DNA from: Pseudomonadota bacterium | GTDB taxonomy: Bacteria > Myxococcota_A > Polyangia > Polyangiales > Polyangiaceae | Direction: 5' to 3' | Assembly: GCA_023432025.1 (NCBI GenBank) | Contig: JAEYVE010000108.1 | Location: 1 to 21,878, forward strand | Length of the DNA: 21,878 nt | Shown: piece by piece, positions 1-8,093 of the stretch | Position numbering within the stretch: the stretch's first letter is position 1 | Layout of the letters: every line of letters starts with the position of its first letter | The notes under the pieces: model-generated | The model's input: only the letters and a program-made list of their open reading frames with translations | What the model was told of the DNA's origin: nothing | The model's database searches: none | Position numbers and translations under genes: made by a program

Positions 1-617
1 GCACGGCGACGGGCGGCAGCGGTACGGGCGGCAGCGGTACGGGCGGCAGCGGCGGCGCCGACGGCGAAACGGGCGGCAGCGGCGGCGCAGAAACCGGCGG
101 CAGCGGCGGCGGCTCGAGTTGTCCCTACCAAGGCAACATCACCTACACGCTCGCTCAATCGGCGAACCCCACGCCAACGGAGCAAGAGGCGTACGCCCTC
201 ATCACGGCGGCGATGGACGAGGCGCTCGAGTACTACAACTGTTACACGAACATCGAACGCACACTGAACGTCTCCTACAACTCCGGCGTGCAAACCGCGG
301 ACGGCAACCCCAACGGTTCCATTCGCTTCGGGCAAAAGCCGTACATGAACCACATCACGGCGATGCACGAGATTTCCCACGTGGTCGGCGTTGGCGACTC
401 CAAGTGGGACTCCATGATCCAAAACGGCATCTTCCCCGGCCCCACGGCGACCGCGGAGCTGCGCGCCATCACCGGCAACCCGGAAGATCAGGTGCACGGC
501 GACATGCAGCACTTCTGGCCGTACGGCTTGAATCAAACGAGCGAGGTCAAGAGCGAGCAAGATTTGCTCAATCATTGCCGCATGGTCATGGCCATCCGCG
601 CAGATCTAGGGTTCTGA
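1..617 (+). CDS. Secreted metzincin-like zinc metalloprotease, C-terminal part
   Basis: The gene is open from the left edge (reading frame begins at base 3) and ends at TGA 615-617; the start and any signal peptide lie outside. The visible protein begins with a flexible linker rich in TGGSG repeats (bases 3-113). About 165 residues of folded domain follow. Its key feature is HEISHVVGVGD (codons at about 366-398), which fits HExxHxxGxxD, the metzincin zinc signature with Asp as third ligand, as in snapalysin-type proteases. The Glu would be the catalytic base. A Met that could form the Met-turn follows at SMIQN. Cysteines just after the linker, in YYNCY and in NHCRM could form disulfides. It probably acts outside the cell or on its surface. 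The family beyond the metzincin-like motif is not recognised. It converges on the kinase gene downstream. Confidence 0.6.
   Translation, partial: TATGGSGTGGSGTGGSGGADGETGGSGGAETGGSGGGSSCPYQGNITYTLAQSANPTPTEQEAYALITAAMDEALEYYNCYTNIERTLNVSYNSGVQTADGNPNGSIRFGQKPYMNHITAMHEISHVVGVGDSKWDSMIQNGIFPGPTATAELRAITGNPEDQVHGDMQHFWPYGLNQTSEVKSEQDLLNHCRMVMAIRADLGF
3..113 (+). repeat. 15-bp repeats coding a TGGSG linker
   Basis: A unit of the form acgggcggcagcggt begins at bases 9, 24 and 39. Related, diverged copies begin at 69 and 93, separated by short GADGE- and AE-coding inserts. All copies are in frame and encode a Gly/Ser/Thr linker. The first copies are identical, which suggests recent duplication. 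The array may continue beyond the left edge. Confidence 0.8.
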
Positions 618-625
618 AAAGAACC
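610..625 (+). terminator. Weak hairpin at the end of the metalloprotease gene
   Basis: GGTTCT and AGAACC form a perfect 6-bp stem with a GAAA (GNRA) tetraloop, overlapping the TGA stop at 615-617. There is no T-run after it, so it is only a possible terminator or 3'-end stabiliser. The rest of the gap to 718 contains a second small inverted pair (CGCACG near 661, CGTGCG near 683) and no gene. Confidence 0.3.
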
Positions 626-718
626 GTCAACTACTATCGTCACGCGCGCGTCATCTCGAACGCACGCGAGACTTTGCGTTCCGTGCGCTGAGACCGGCTC
701 ACGAGCTCTCGCTCTCCC

Positions 719-2566
719 TTAACGCACTACGACGCGCGGCGGCTCGCTCGTGAAGTCCGCGTGCACCGCGCTCGCCGTGGCTTCGGTCACCTCCACGGCC
801 GCCGAAACGGCGCCGTCCCACGCAGGACTTCGAAACGTCGCGCGGTAGCTTCCCACGGGCAGCCGCAGGTCTTTCACCGGTGTTTGCAGCGTGCGCCCCG
901 CGATGCTGACCTCGGCACGCGGCGCGGCCGTCAGCGCCACGCTACCCGAGCGCAAAGCGGTTTCTTTAGGCTGCGTCCCGCTCACGCTCGTGACGACGCG
1001 CGCCGGCGCGGCGCCTCTTTCACTCGCCTCGCGTGGGGGTGCCTCGCGCAGAGGTGCCGCGCGCGCGGCCGAGCCCTCGGAAACATCCGGTGGTGACGCA
1101 GATGGCGTCTCGAAGGTCACAGCCTCGCTCCGAAGCGGCACCTCTGCTCCCGTCTTGGGTGCGCTTGCCGCGCGCGTCGTTCCAGCGTTGGTGGTCGGCG
1201 ACGACGCGTGAAGACTCGCCGGAAGAACGGCGGGGACCGGAGCGCCGCCCGCGGGCGCAGCTTCGACCGCCCCCAGCTTTTCAAGCGCCCCGGCGATGCT
1301 GACAAGAACCAGCGCCGCGGCGCCGCCCCACACGAGCCAACGCCGTGCCTCACCCAGCGAAACCCGCGCGGGCTCTCGGGCTGGGGAGCCTAGCACTGGG
1401 GCGCCGAGCTCTTCGACGTCGACCTCGGCGTCGAGCCGCCGCGCGAGTGCTGCCGTGCTGGACGCATTCGCCTCGGGCGCCTCGGGCTTCCCGGGCGCCG
1501 GCGGCGGCAGGGAGAGCGGGCGCGTCGCGAAGGTGCGTGACACGTGCGCGCTCGTGTCCCCCTTCGAAAAGGGGCTGGCCTCCCGCGCTTCGGACGACAA
1601 TGGCGTCGTGTGCGTCGAACGCCCTGCGGGCGCAGAGGTGCCCCACGGACGAGCTCCCGAAAACGACGCCGTCTGCGCGTCGCTCCGCGACACACGGCGC
1701 ACGCGCCGCACGCGGTTTCCCAGCGCGAGCGCCAGGTCCCCGCTGTCCGCTTCCCGCAAGAGCTCCCGAAGCGCGCGCCCCAACTCGTCGATGTCGCCCG
1801 GGCGACGACTGGGCTCGGGAGACAAACACGCGTCCAAAAGCGGCCCCAGCCCCGAGAGCTCTGGCACGCGCGTGGCGATGCGAGCCGGCGTGTTCCACAC
1901 GGAGCGCAGGCTGTCTTCCTGAGTCGAGCGGCGAAACGGCGCCTCGCCGCTCCACGTTTCGTAGAGCAGCGCAGCCAAAGCGAACACGTCCGTCGCCGGC
2001 GTCAGACGATCCCCGCGAATTTGCTCCGGGGGCATGTGGCCCGGCGTACCAAACACCTCACGCTCTGCGCTTTCGTCGGCCGCCACCGGCGCCGCGATGC
2101 CGAAGTCGATCAAGCGCACCGCGCCTTCGTCGTCGACGAGCACGTTGCGCGGCGTCACGTCGCTGTGGACGATGCCGGCGCGGCGGTGCGCGTAGCCGAG
2201 GGCGCGCGCCAGCTCCACACCCACGTGGGCGCCCTCCTCCAGCGAAAGCGCGCCCTCCGCGCGGAAGAGCTCCGCCAAGGTCACGCCAGGGCAAAGCTCC
2301 ATCGCGATGTAGTAGACGCCCGCCTCCACGCCCAGCTCGTACACGGGCACGATATTCGGGTGCGTGAGCTCCACGGAGGTCTTGGCCTCCGTGACGAAGC
2401 GCTGCACGAAGCGCGCGTCGCTCGCCAGCTCCGGGCGGATTTGCTTGACGACGAGCCGCTTCTCGAACCCCACCGCGCCCCGCAAGGTGGCGACGAAGAC
2501 GCGCGCCATGCCCCCCGAGGACAGCTCACCTTCGAGCACGAACTTACCGAAGACCTGGGGAAACAT
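719..2566 (-). CDS. Membrane-anchored Ser/Thr protein kinase with PEGA-like C-terminus
   Basis: A 615-residue eukaryote-like kinase. The start is placed at ATG 2566-2564, immediately before the kinase fold; the longer ORF to 2737 would add low-complexity sequence overlapping the divergent gene. Kinase domain, about residues 5-290: glycine loop GELSSGGMARVF, ATP-anchoring Lys41, helix-C Glu60, catalytic loop HSDVTPRN with Asp136, metal-binding DFG at 154-156, then GTPGHMPPEQ in place of APE. A Pro/Ala/Ser-rich linker leads to one hydrophobic segment at about 410-427. After a second disordered stretch comes a PEGA-like beta domain at about 541-605 (SVALTAAPRAEVSIAGR... LPVGSYRATF). The expected topology is a cytosolic kinase with an external PEGA domain. 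The catalytic loop has Ser instead of the Arg of HRD and Thr instead of the usual Lys. This resembles the DVSPxN loop common in myxobacterial kinases, so it is probably active, but substrates are unknown. Confidence 0.9.
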   Translation of the reverse strand: MFPQVFGKFVLEGELSSGGMARVFVATLRGAVGFEKRLVVKQIRPELASDARFVQRFVTEAKTSVELTHPNIVPVYELGVEAGVYYIAMELCPGVTLAELFRAEGALSLEEGAHVGVELARALGYAHRRAGIVHSDVTPRNVLVDDEGAVRLIDFGIAAPVAADESAEREVFGTPGHMPPEQIRGDRLTPATDVFALAALLYETWSGEAPFRRSTQEDSLRSVWNTPARIATRVPELSGLGPLLDACLSPEPSRRPGDIDELGRALRELLREADSGDLALALGNRVRRVRRVSRSDAQTASFSGARPWGTSAPAGRSTHTTPLSSEAREASPFSKGDTSAHVSRTFATRPLSLPPPAPGKPEAPEANASSTAALARRLDAEVDVEELGAPVLGSPAREPARVSLGEARRWLVWGGAAALVLVSIAGALEKLGAVEAAPAGGAPVPAVLPASLHASSPTTNAGTTRAASAPKTGAEVPLRSEAVTFETPSASPPDVSEGSAARAAPLREAPPREASERGAAPARVVTSVSGTQPKETALRSGSVALTAAPRAEVSIAGRTLQTPVKDLRLPVGSYRATFRSPAWDGAVSAAVEVTEATASAVHADFTSEPPRVVVR

Positions 2567-2602
2567 GGTCAGAAGCGAGCCGGAAGCGACTATGGTAGCC
2601 CC
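2567..2602. promoter_or_regulatory. Divergent start region, kinase / kelch lipoprotein
   Basis: Only 36 bp separate the kinase ATG (2566) from the GTG of the kelch lipoprotein (2603), so promoter elements must overlap the opposing gene or start. TATGGT at 2591-2596 reads TACCAT on the minus strand. It could serve as a -10 element for the kinase, with a TTGGGC about 19 nt upstream as a poor -35. For the plus-strand gene it would leave an almost leaderless message. No good Shine-Dalgarno is visible on either side. Confidence 0.25.
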
Positions 2603-4516
2603 GTGCGGCGCCGCGGGCCCAAGCCTTGGAGAAAACGCGCAAGGATTCGGGGGAGCATCACGTTCGCCGTCGCGGTCTGGACCCTGACGGCCTGTAGCGG
2701 CGACTCCGCCCCGCTGCAGCGCGGCATTCTGCTCCATGAGCTATCGAGCTGCCCGCTGCCCACCGAGCCCAGCGCCGTCGCGCTCGAGGCACTCGGAGAC
2801 TTTGCTGCCGGGCCGCTGACGAGCGAACGCCTCACCGCTGCGGACGTCGGGCGCGAGCTTTCGTTTCCAGAGTCCACGCGCGCGGTCAGCGTCGCTACGG
2901 AGGGGCTCACGGAGCACTTTTGGGGCCTCTCTTCGGCGACGTCGGACGGCGAGCTGGACGTGCTCTTTTGGCCAGAAGCGCGCGTCTGTGACTTGGCGGG
3001 CGACGACCTTTACCCGGCGCCGGGGGGTGGACAAGCGCTCGCCCATCACGCTTCCGAGGGGCTCGTGCTCGTGGCCGGTGGGGACGCCGGGCAGAGCTCT
3101 GCGGTCGTCGGCGCGCTCACGTTTCACACACGAACGGGCACGGCGCACGCAGTCGACGCGAGCGCGCGTCACGTCCTCCTCGAGCCGCGTGCCTACGCCG
3201 CGGCCGCCCCGTTCGGAGACGACTTGATCGTGACGGGCGGAGAAAACCCCATTTTGAGCTCACCGGGCACGAGGCCCGTACACGACACCGCAGAGGTGTT
3301 CTTGGTCCGTGAGTCCCGCTTTTCCACGGACCTCGTCGCGCTGCGCGTCCCGCGCACGCGCCACGCGGCGACCCCCTTGCCGAGCGGCGAGGTGCTGCTG
3401 CTCGGTGGACGAAGCGTGGATGGCGCCGCCCTTTCGGTCTTGGAAGTCATCTCGCCCCAGACGCGCTCGTCGAGCTTGGGCGGTCTCGCGAGCCTGCGCG
3501 CGCCACGCGTGAACCCCCACGTCGTACGACTCTCGGACGGGCGCCTGCTCGTCGCTGGGGGCACAGACGACGAGCAGCGCCCCGTACAATCGTTCGAGTG
3601 GCTCTCCGCCGATGCAAGTGAGCACCTCGCCGAGGTGAGCTCGCCGAGCCCCGCCTACGAGAGCGCCTTGGTCGCGCTACCCGGCGGCGGCGCGCTGTAC
3701 GTCGCCGGCTGCGCGCCCGCGGAGAACGAAGAAACGTGCGCGCCGTGCGCCTTGGGTTGCCCCACCGAGCCGACTCACGCCGCCGTCTGGATCCGCCCGA
3801 ACGGAGAGCTCGATACCGTCGAGCTTCCCGCCTCTGCACCAAAGCCGCTGCTCGTCGCCGGAGACAACGGGTCACCGTGGCTCGTCACCGGAAGCGCTGC
3901 GGCCCCTCTTTTTCGCTTCAATCCGTGGCGTGCTCGCTTCGAGCCCGCGACGTTGCGCGGCGCGCCTCTCGAACCCGTCGGTCCGCTCGTATCCGTGGAC
4001 CTCGGCGCCTTCGTGTGGCTCGACGGAGAGAACGAGCCGCGCCTGCGCGGGACGCGCGCCGGCACCCGCGACCGCTTCGCTCGAGACGTCGCGCTGCTCA
4101 CGCTCACTGCGCCGCTCGACTCGAGTTGGCCGCTGCACCTCGCGCCATCGGCCGCGCGTACGGAGTTTCCCTTCGACGGCTCGCTCACGCTGCTCTCCGA
4201 GCCGGCGTGGCTCACGGACGTGGATTTCGCGAACGTCGACGTGGAAGTCACCTTCGACGGCCAAGCGCCGCTCCTCTGGCTTTCGCCGACGCAGCCGTCC
4301 TTCGAGCCGCAGGCTTTCGGCGGGACCGCGCGGCCTTGGCCCGAAGACTCCGCCTCTTCCGCGCGGCTCACGCGACGCGGCGCCGAGATCGTGCTCGAGC
4401 GCGGCCGCGTGCGTTTGGCCTACGCGGCGCCCTCGGGTCGCGTGAGCTTGGGGTTCGCGCGCAGAGGCGGTGAGCCCAGCCGGCTCACGCGGCTCACCGT
4501 CACACGCCGCGACTGA
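2603..4516 (+). CDS. Kelch-repeat lipoprotein
   Basis: A 637-residue predicted lipoprotein. The frame is open far upstream, but that part is antisense to the kinase. The GTG at 2603 gives a proper lipoprotein signal: basic RRRGPKPWRKRARIR, hydrophobic ITFAVAVWTLTAC, lipobox LTAC with Cys31, followed by SGD. The body contains repeated kelch-like blades marked by 'hydrophobic-GG' pairs: LVAGGDAG, LIVTGGENP, LLLGGRS and LLVAGGTDD. Arg-His/Arg-Val-Asn motifs such as RTRHAATPLPSGEV lie between them, as in kelch beta-propellers. A Cys cluster (GCAPAENEETCAPCALGC) lies in the middle. The last ~130 residues (from SWPLHL) look like a separate beta-sandwich, perhaps LamG-like. It should sit on the outer or inner membrane facing the periplasm or outside. 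Function is unknown; propellers of this kind usually bind proteins or sugars. It starts back-to-back with the kinase and may be co-regulated. Confidence 0.82.
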   Translation: MRRRGPKPWRKRARIRGSITFAVAVWTLTACSGDSAPLQRGILLHELSSCPLPTEPSAVALEALGDFAAGPLTSERLTAADVGRELSFPESTRAVSVATEGLTEHFWGLSSATSDGELDVLFWPEARVCDLAGDDLYPAPGGGQALAHHASEGLVLVAGGDAGQSSAVVGALTFHTRTGTAHAVDASARHVLLEPRAYAAAAPFGDDLIVTGGENPILSSPGTRPVHDTAEVFLVRESRFSTDLVALRVPRTRHAATPLPSGEVLLLGGRSVDGAALSVLEVISPQTRSSSLGGLASLRAPRVNPHVVRLSDGRLLVAGGTDDEQRPVQSFEWLSADASEHLAEVSSPSPAYESALVALPGGGALYVAGCAPAENEETCAPCALGCPTEPTHAAVWIRPNGELDTVELPASAPKPLLVAGDNGSPWLVTGSAAAPLFRFNPWRARFEPATLRGAPLEPVGPLVSVDLGAFVWLDGENEPRLRGTRAGTRDRFARDVALLTLTAPLDSSWPLHLAPSAARTEFPFDGSLTLLSEPAWLTDVDFANVDVEVTFDGQAPLLWLSPTQPSFEPQAFGGTARPWPEDSASSARLTRRGAEIVLERGRVRLAYAAPSGRVSLGFARRGGEPSRLTRLTVTRRD

Positions 4517-4613
4517 ACCACGCCTCTGGGCCAGAAGGCCAACTCTCCTACCCCGAAAACGAAGGACCACTGGGCGCTTTATCCTCGAGCGTTCGTGGCC
4601 GCATGACCCACTG

Positions 4614-4620
4614 GGAGGAG
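4614..4620 (+). promoter_or_regulatory. Strong Shine-Dalgarno of the caspase gene
   Basis: GGAGGAG lies 5 bases before ATG 4626. It is the best ribosome site in the window and fixes the start at 4626 rather than the earlier in-frame ATG at 4470, which would overlap the kelch gene. The remaining upstream gap (4517-4613) holds a short GGCC/GGCC inverted pair near 4529-4541, two copies of CCACTGGG about 40 bp apart, and no convincing -35/-10 pair. Confidence 0.75.
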
Positions 4621-4625
4621 ACATC

Positions 4626-5420
4626 ATGACGAAACGAGCGCTCTGCGTCGGAATCAACGACTACCCGGGGAACGACTCCGACTTGAATGGTTGTGTCAAC
4701 GACGCGAAGGCTTGGGCGGCGCTGCTCCGTGAGCACTTCGCCTTTCCAAAGGAGAACGTACAGCTGCTCCTGGACTCGCAGGCGACGAAGGCCGCCATCA
4801 TGAAGGCGCTGACCGACCTCGTGTCTCGAGCGCGCTCGGGAGACACGTTGGTGTTCACCAACTCCTCACATGGCACCTACGTGGCCGATACGGACGGTGA
4901 CGAAAGCCGCTACGACGAGGCGCTCTGCCCGTTCGACTGCGCCGAACGTTTGATCATCGACGACGAGCTCCGTGAGCTGTTCGCTACTCTGCCTTCGGGC
5001 GTCAGCTTCACGGTCATTTCCGACTCTTGTCACTCGGGCACGGTCACGCGGGCCAGCGTCATGGGCACGCCAGACGACCGTCGCGTGCGCTTTCTCAATC
5101 CGAAGCTCCTCGGGCGTAAGGAGCTTCCGAACCCGCGGCAGGCCAAACCCAACGGCGGAGCGCACCCCGAATCCGGCATGAAGGAGGTGCTGCTCTCGGG
5201 CTGTACCCCCGTCGAGTACTCGTACGACGCGTTGATCGACGGAAAGTACCACGGCGCCATGACGCACTACGCGCTCGAGGTCATCCGCGGCGCGGGCTAT
5301 CGGCTCAGCTGGACGGAGCTTCATCAAAAGCTTTTGCCGCTCTTGGAGGAGAACGGCTACGCGCAGCACCCGTGCCTGGAAGGGAGCGACCAAAACAAAG
5401 ACCATCAGCTTTTTACGTGA
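4626..5420 (+). CDS. Caspase-family (C14, metacaspase-like) cysteine protease
   Basis: 264 residues, essentially a bare caspase p20/p10 fold without prodomain, signal peptide or membrane segment. The N-terminus RALCVGINDYPG...DLNGCVNDA is the classic prokaryotic caspase opening. The catalytic His is His82 in TNSSHGTY (family usual: SGHGT) and the nucleophile is Cys135 in ISDSCHSG. Acidic residues before the Cys (DTDGDESRYDEALCPFD, about 88-104) are typical of calcium-dependent metacaspases and type-I orthocaspases. By family knowledge such enzymes cut after Arg/Lys rather than Asp. C-terminal motifs LLSGCTPVEYSYD and HGAMTHYALEVI fit the family small subunit. The gene overlaps the CHAT gene by GTGA, so the two products are probably made together. 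Likely role: regulated cleavage of a partner protein in the cytosol; the partner is not known. Confidence 0.93.
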   Translation: MTKRALCVGINDYPGNDSDLNGCVNDAKAWAALLREHFAFPKENVQLLLDSQATKAAIMKALTDLVSRARSGDTLVFTNSSHGTYVADTDGDESRYDEALCPFDCAERLIIDDELRELFATLPSGVSFTVISDSCHSGTVTRASVMGTPDDRRVRFLNPKLLGRKELPNPRQAKPNGGAHPESGMKEVLLSGCTPVEYSYDALIDGKYHGAMTHYALEVIRGAGYRLSWTELHQKLLPLLEENGYAQHPCLEGSDQNKDHQLFT

Positions 5421-8053
5421 GCGCACGAAAGACCGTACGCGTCTCGGTGCTCCACGGAGACTTGCGCGCCTCACGCTTCCCCGTTCTCGTGGGTCACTAC
5501 CAAGGCGACGTCATCGCCAGCGCCGAAGCCCACTTGGACTCGGCGCTCGGCGGACGGCTCACTCGCTCACACGGGCTGCGGCTCTATCCGGGCCCGAACG
5601 ACACCTCCGAAGTATTTCTGCGATCCGGCGCGCAGGAGAAAGGTTTGGAGGCTCTGGTGGTGGGGCTCGGCCAAGTCGGCGATCTCACGACGGGCAAGCT
5701 GTCCCGCGGGGTGACGCGCGTCGTGCTCCAGTATGCGACCACACGCCTCACCGAAGCTCGCTCTGGGGAAGAGCTCTCGCTCGGTATCTCCGCCGTCCTC
5801 GTCGGTACGAATGCCGGAGGTGTGAGCATCACGGACTCTCTCTACGCCATTCTGGAAGGTGTACGCCGCGCCAACGCCGCGCTCGTGGAAGCTCGACTTC
5901 CGGTGCTCGTCGACGCCGTCGAGCTGGTCGAGCTCTGGCAAGATCGAGCGCTCATCGCGCAAGATCGCTTCCGCGTTCTCGCGACCGATCCGGACCTCCA
6001 GGGAGCCTTTCGCTTCGAACCCACCCTGCGATCGCACGAGAGCGGGCAGCGGCGCCTCTGGTTCGAGGAGAGCACGCAAGGCTGGTGGCAACGCGTGCAG
6101 ATCTTGGGGGAGCCGAGCGCCGACGCGCCGGACGGCTCACTTCGGTTCACGACGCTCACGGAGAGGGCTCGCAGCGAGCTCCGTGTCTTGCCCACGCAGC
6201 GCGCGCTGGTCGATCGCTTCATCGAGCGCGCCGTCTCCGGGACCACCTATTCCCCGGAGGTGTCGCGCACGCTCTACGAGCTCCTCTTTCCGAACGCGCT
6301 CAAGGAGCGCGCCCCGGATCGCGCGGATTTGGTGCTCCTCCTGGACGAGGCCGCCGCCGCCTATCCGTGGGAGCTCTTGGAGGATCGCGCCAGCACCGAC
6401 AGACGACCTTTCGCCGTGGAGCGCGGCGTCGTGCGACAACTTTCGACCCTCACCATGCGCGAGCACGTGGCCACGGCAACGCAAAGTCGCGCGCTCGTCA
6501 TCGGCGACACGCGTTCCGGCCTCGCGCCGCTGCCGGGGGCGCGCGAGGAAGCGGAGCTCGCGAGGCGCGCGCTCTCTGCCTCGCGCTTCGAAACGGACCA
6601 CCTGATCGCCGAATCCGCGGCCACCATCGTGCGCGCGCTCTACGCCAAGGAGTACCGAGTGCTCCACCTCGCCGGACACGGCGTCTTCGAGCACGAGCTC
6701 GACGCGTCGCCCACGAAGGTGACGGGCCTCGTGCTCGGAGATGACGCGTTCCTCACCGCCGCCGAAGTCGAGCAGATGCGTCAGGTGCCCGAGCTCGTCT
6801 TCGTCAACTGCTGCTACCTGGGACGCACGAAGAGCCCGGACGCCGGGCGTGACGGCCGTCATGACTACCACCGCTTGGCTGCCGGCTTCTCGAGCCAGTT
6901 GATTCGCATGGGAGTGCGCGCCGTCGTGGCCGCGGGGTGGGCCCTCGACGACGCTGCCGCGAAAACGTTCGCAACGCGCGCGTACGCCTGCCTCCTGGAA
7001 GGGCGAACGTTCGGAGAGGCGGTCAAGGAGGCGCGCGTCGCCACCTTCGAAGGTCACCCCGACAGCAACGCTTGGGGCGCCTACCAGTGCTACGGAGATC
7101 CCGGCTACTTGCTGGTGCGCGACGGAGAAGCACAGCGCCGCACGGCGAGCGTTCGCTTCTACTCACCCGCACATGCCGTGAACGCTCTCGAGAATCGTAC
7201 CCGCGCGCTGCTTTTGGCTCGGCGCCCCACCGCGCCTCTCCTGGATCTGCCCGCCATCGAGCGTGGACTCGTGGACGAAGGCTGGCTGAATCACGCGGAA
7301 GTGGCGTCGGCCTTGGGCGCCGCGTTCGACGCCACGGGGCAGCACGAGCACGCCGCAGAGCTGCTCTCGAAAGCGCTGCGAGCGCACGACGGCGAGGCCC
7401 GGCTCAAAGACGTCGAGGCGCTGGTGCAAGCTCTGTGCAGCGCGGCAACCCGCGTGGCGGAGCTCGAGCGCGCCCTCGCTCTCTTGGATTGGCTCTCGCC
7501 CGAGCCTGCCAACGCGTGGACGACTCGAACGAGCGGACGCCTGGCGCTACGCGCCCGCTTGCACGAGCGACTGAGCGAGCTCGGCGCGGAAGGGGACCAC
7601 GAAGCGCTCGCCGCGCGCGCCTACGAAGCGGCCAACGAGACGCCGGAATCTCGGGGGGAACCGTACCTTCGCGCTCGCTCACTTTTGCTGACGTGGCTTC
7701 GCTCGCGCGTCGCCGGAGCCGAGGTGAACCTGGACGCGGCGCGCGAAGAAGTCTCCGAGCTGTTGCGCACGTCTTCTGCGACGGATTTCGAGAGCGCCGC
7801 CGCGCTCGCTCACGCTTCGCTCCTCGCGTGTCTTCTCGGGCTCCCGCCGCACGTCTCGTTCGAGGAGCTCTGCTCGCGCTACCAAGCCGCACGAGCGTGC
7901 GCCACGCCGCGCTCCGAGAGCGAGCTTCTCCGGGAAGTGCGCGCGCTGCGCGATCGAGCACGCCGCCTTTCGAAGAGCGACGACGGGCTCGAGCTCCTGG
8001 GCCGCCTGGTGCAACACTGGGGGCTCGATCGTTCCCACGACGCATCGTCGTAG
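5417..8053 (+). CDS. CHAT-domain protease with M17-N-like N-terminus
   Basis: 878 residues starting at GTG 5417, which overlaps the caspase stop as GTGA; there is no separate ribosome site, so translation is likely coupled. Residues about 12-140 (VLVGHYQGDVIASAEAHLD..LGGRLTR, then ALVVGLGQ..DLTTGKL) resemble the macro-like N-terminal domain of M17 leucyl aminopeptidases, without the metallopeptidase half. After a linker comes the CHAT domain, about 300-565: AAYPWELLED, LPGAREEAELA, then His421 in LHLAGHGVF and the Cys pair 465-466 in VFVNCCYLG. By alignment with the common SACETG motif, Cys466 is the probable nucleophile. RMGVRAVVAAGWALDD and GDPGYLL close the fold. Residues about 580-878 are Ala/Leu/Glu-rich helices, perhaps TPR-like. 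CHAT proteins are caspase relatives that often act as sensor-triggered proteases. No signal peptide or TM segment is seen, so it should be cytosolic. Confidence 0.88.
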   Translation: MSARKTVRVSVLHGDLRASRFPVLVGHYQGDVIASAEAHLDSALGGRLTRSHGLRLYPGPNDTSEVFLRSGAQEKGLEALVVGLGQVGDLTTGKLSRGVTRVVLQYATTRLTEARSGEELSLGISAVLVGTNAGGVSITDSLYAILEGVRRANAALVEARLPVLVDAVELVELWQDRALIAQDRFRVLATDPDLQGAFRFEPTLRSHESGQRRLWFEESTQGWWQRVQILGEPSADAPDGSLRFTTLTERARSELRVLPTQRALVDRFIERAVSGTTYSPEVSRTLYELLFPNALKERAPDRADLVLLLDEAAAAYPWELLEDRASTDRRPFAVERGVVRQLSTLTMREHVATATQSRALVIGDTRSGLAPLPGAREEAELARRALSASRFETDHLIAESAATIVRALYAKEYRVLHLAGHGVFEHELDASPTKVTGLVLGDDAFLTAAEVEQMRQVPELVFVNCCYLGRTKSPDAGRDGRHDYHRLAAGFSSQLIRMGVRAVVAAGWALDDAAAKTFATRAYACLLEGRTFGEAVKEARVATFEGHPDSNAWGAYQCYGDPGYLLVRDGEAQRRTASVRFYSPAHAVNALENRTRALLLARRPTAPLLDLPAIERGLVDEGWLNHAEVASALGAAFDATGQHEHAAELLSKALRAHDGEARLKDVEALVQALCSAATRVAELERALALLDWLSPEPANAWTTRTSGRLALRARLHERLSELGAEGDHEALAARAYEAANETPESRGEPYLRARSLLLTWLRSRVAGAEVNLDAAREEVSELLRTSSATDFESAAALAHASLLACLLGLPPHVSFEELCSRYQAARACATPRSESELLREVRALRDRARRLSKSDDGLELLGRLVQHWGLDRSHDASS

Positions 8054-8093
8054 GCGGGAGTTTCCGCAAGTCCGCCAATGCGCACGAAGACTC

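Noticed and set aside
1544..2602. Upstream extension of the kelch frame (350 extra residues)
   Set aside because: It is antisense to the well-supported kinase, is Arg-rich and low in complexity, and the lipoprotein signal begins at GTG 2603.
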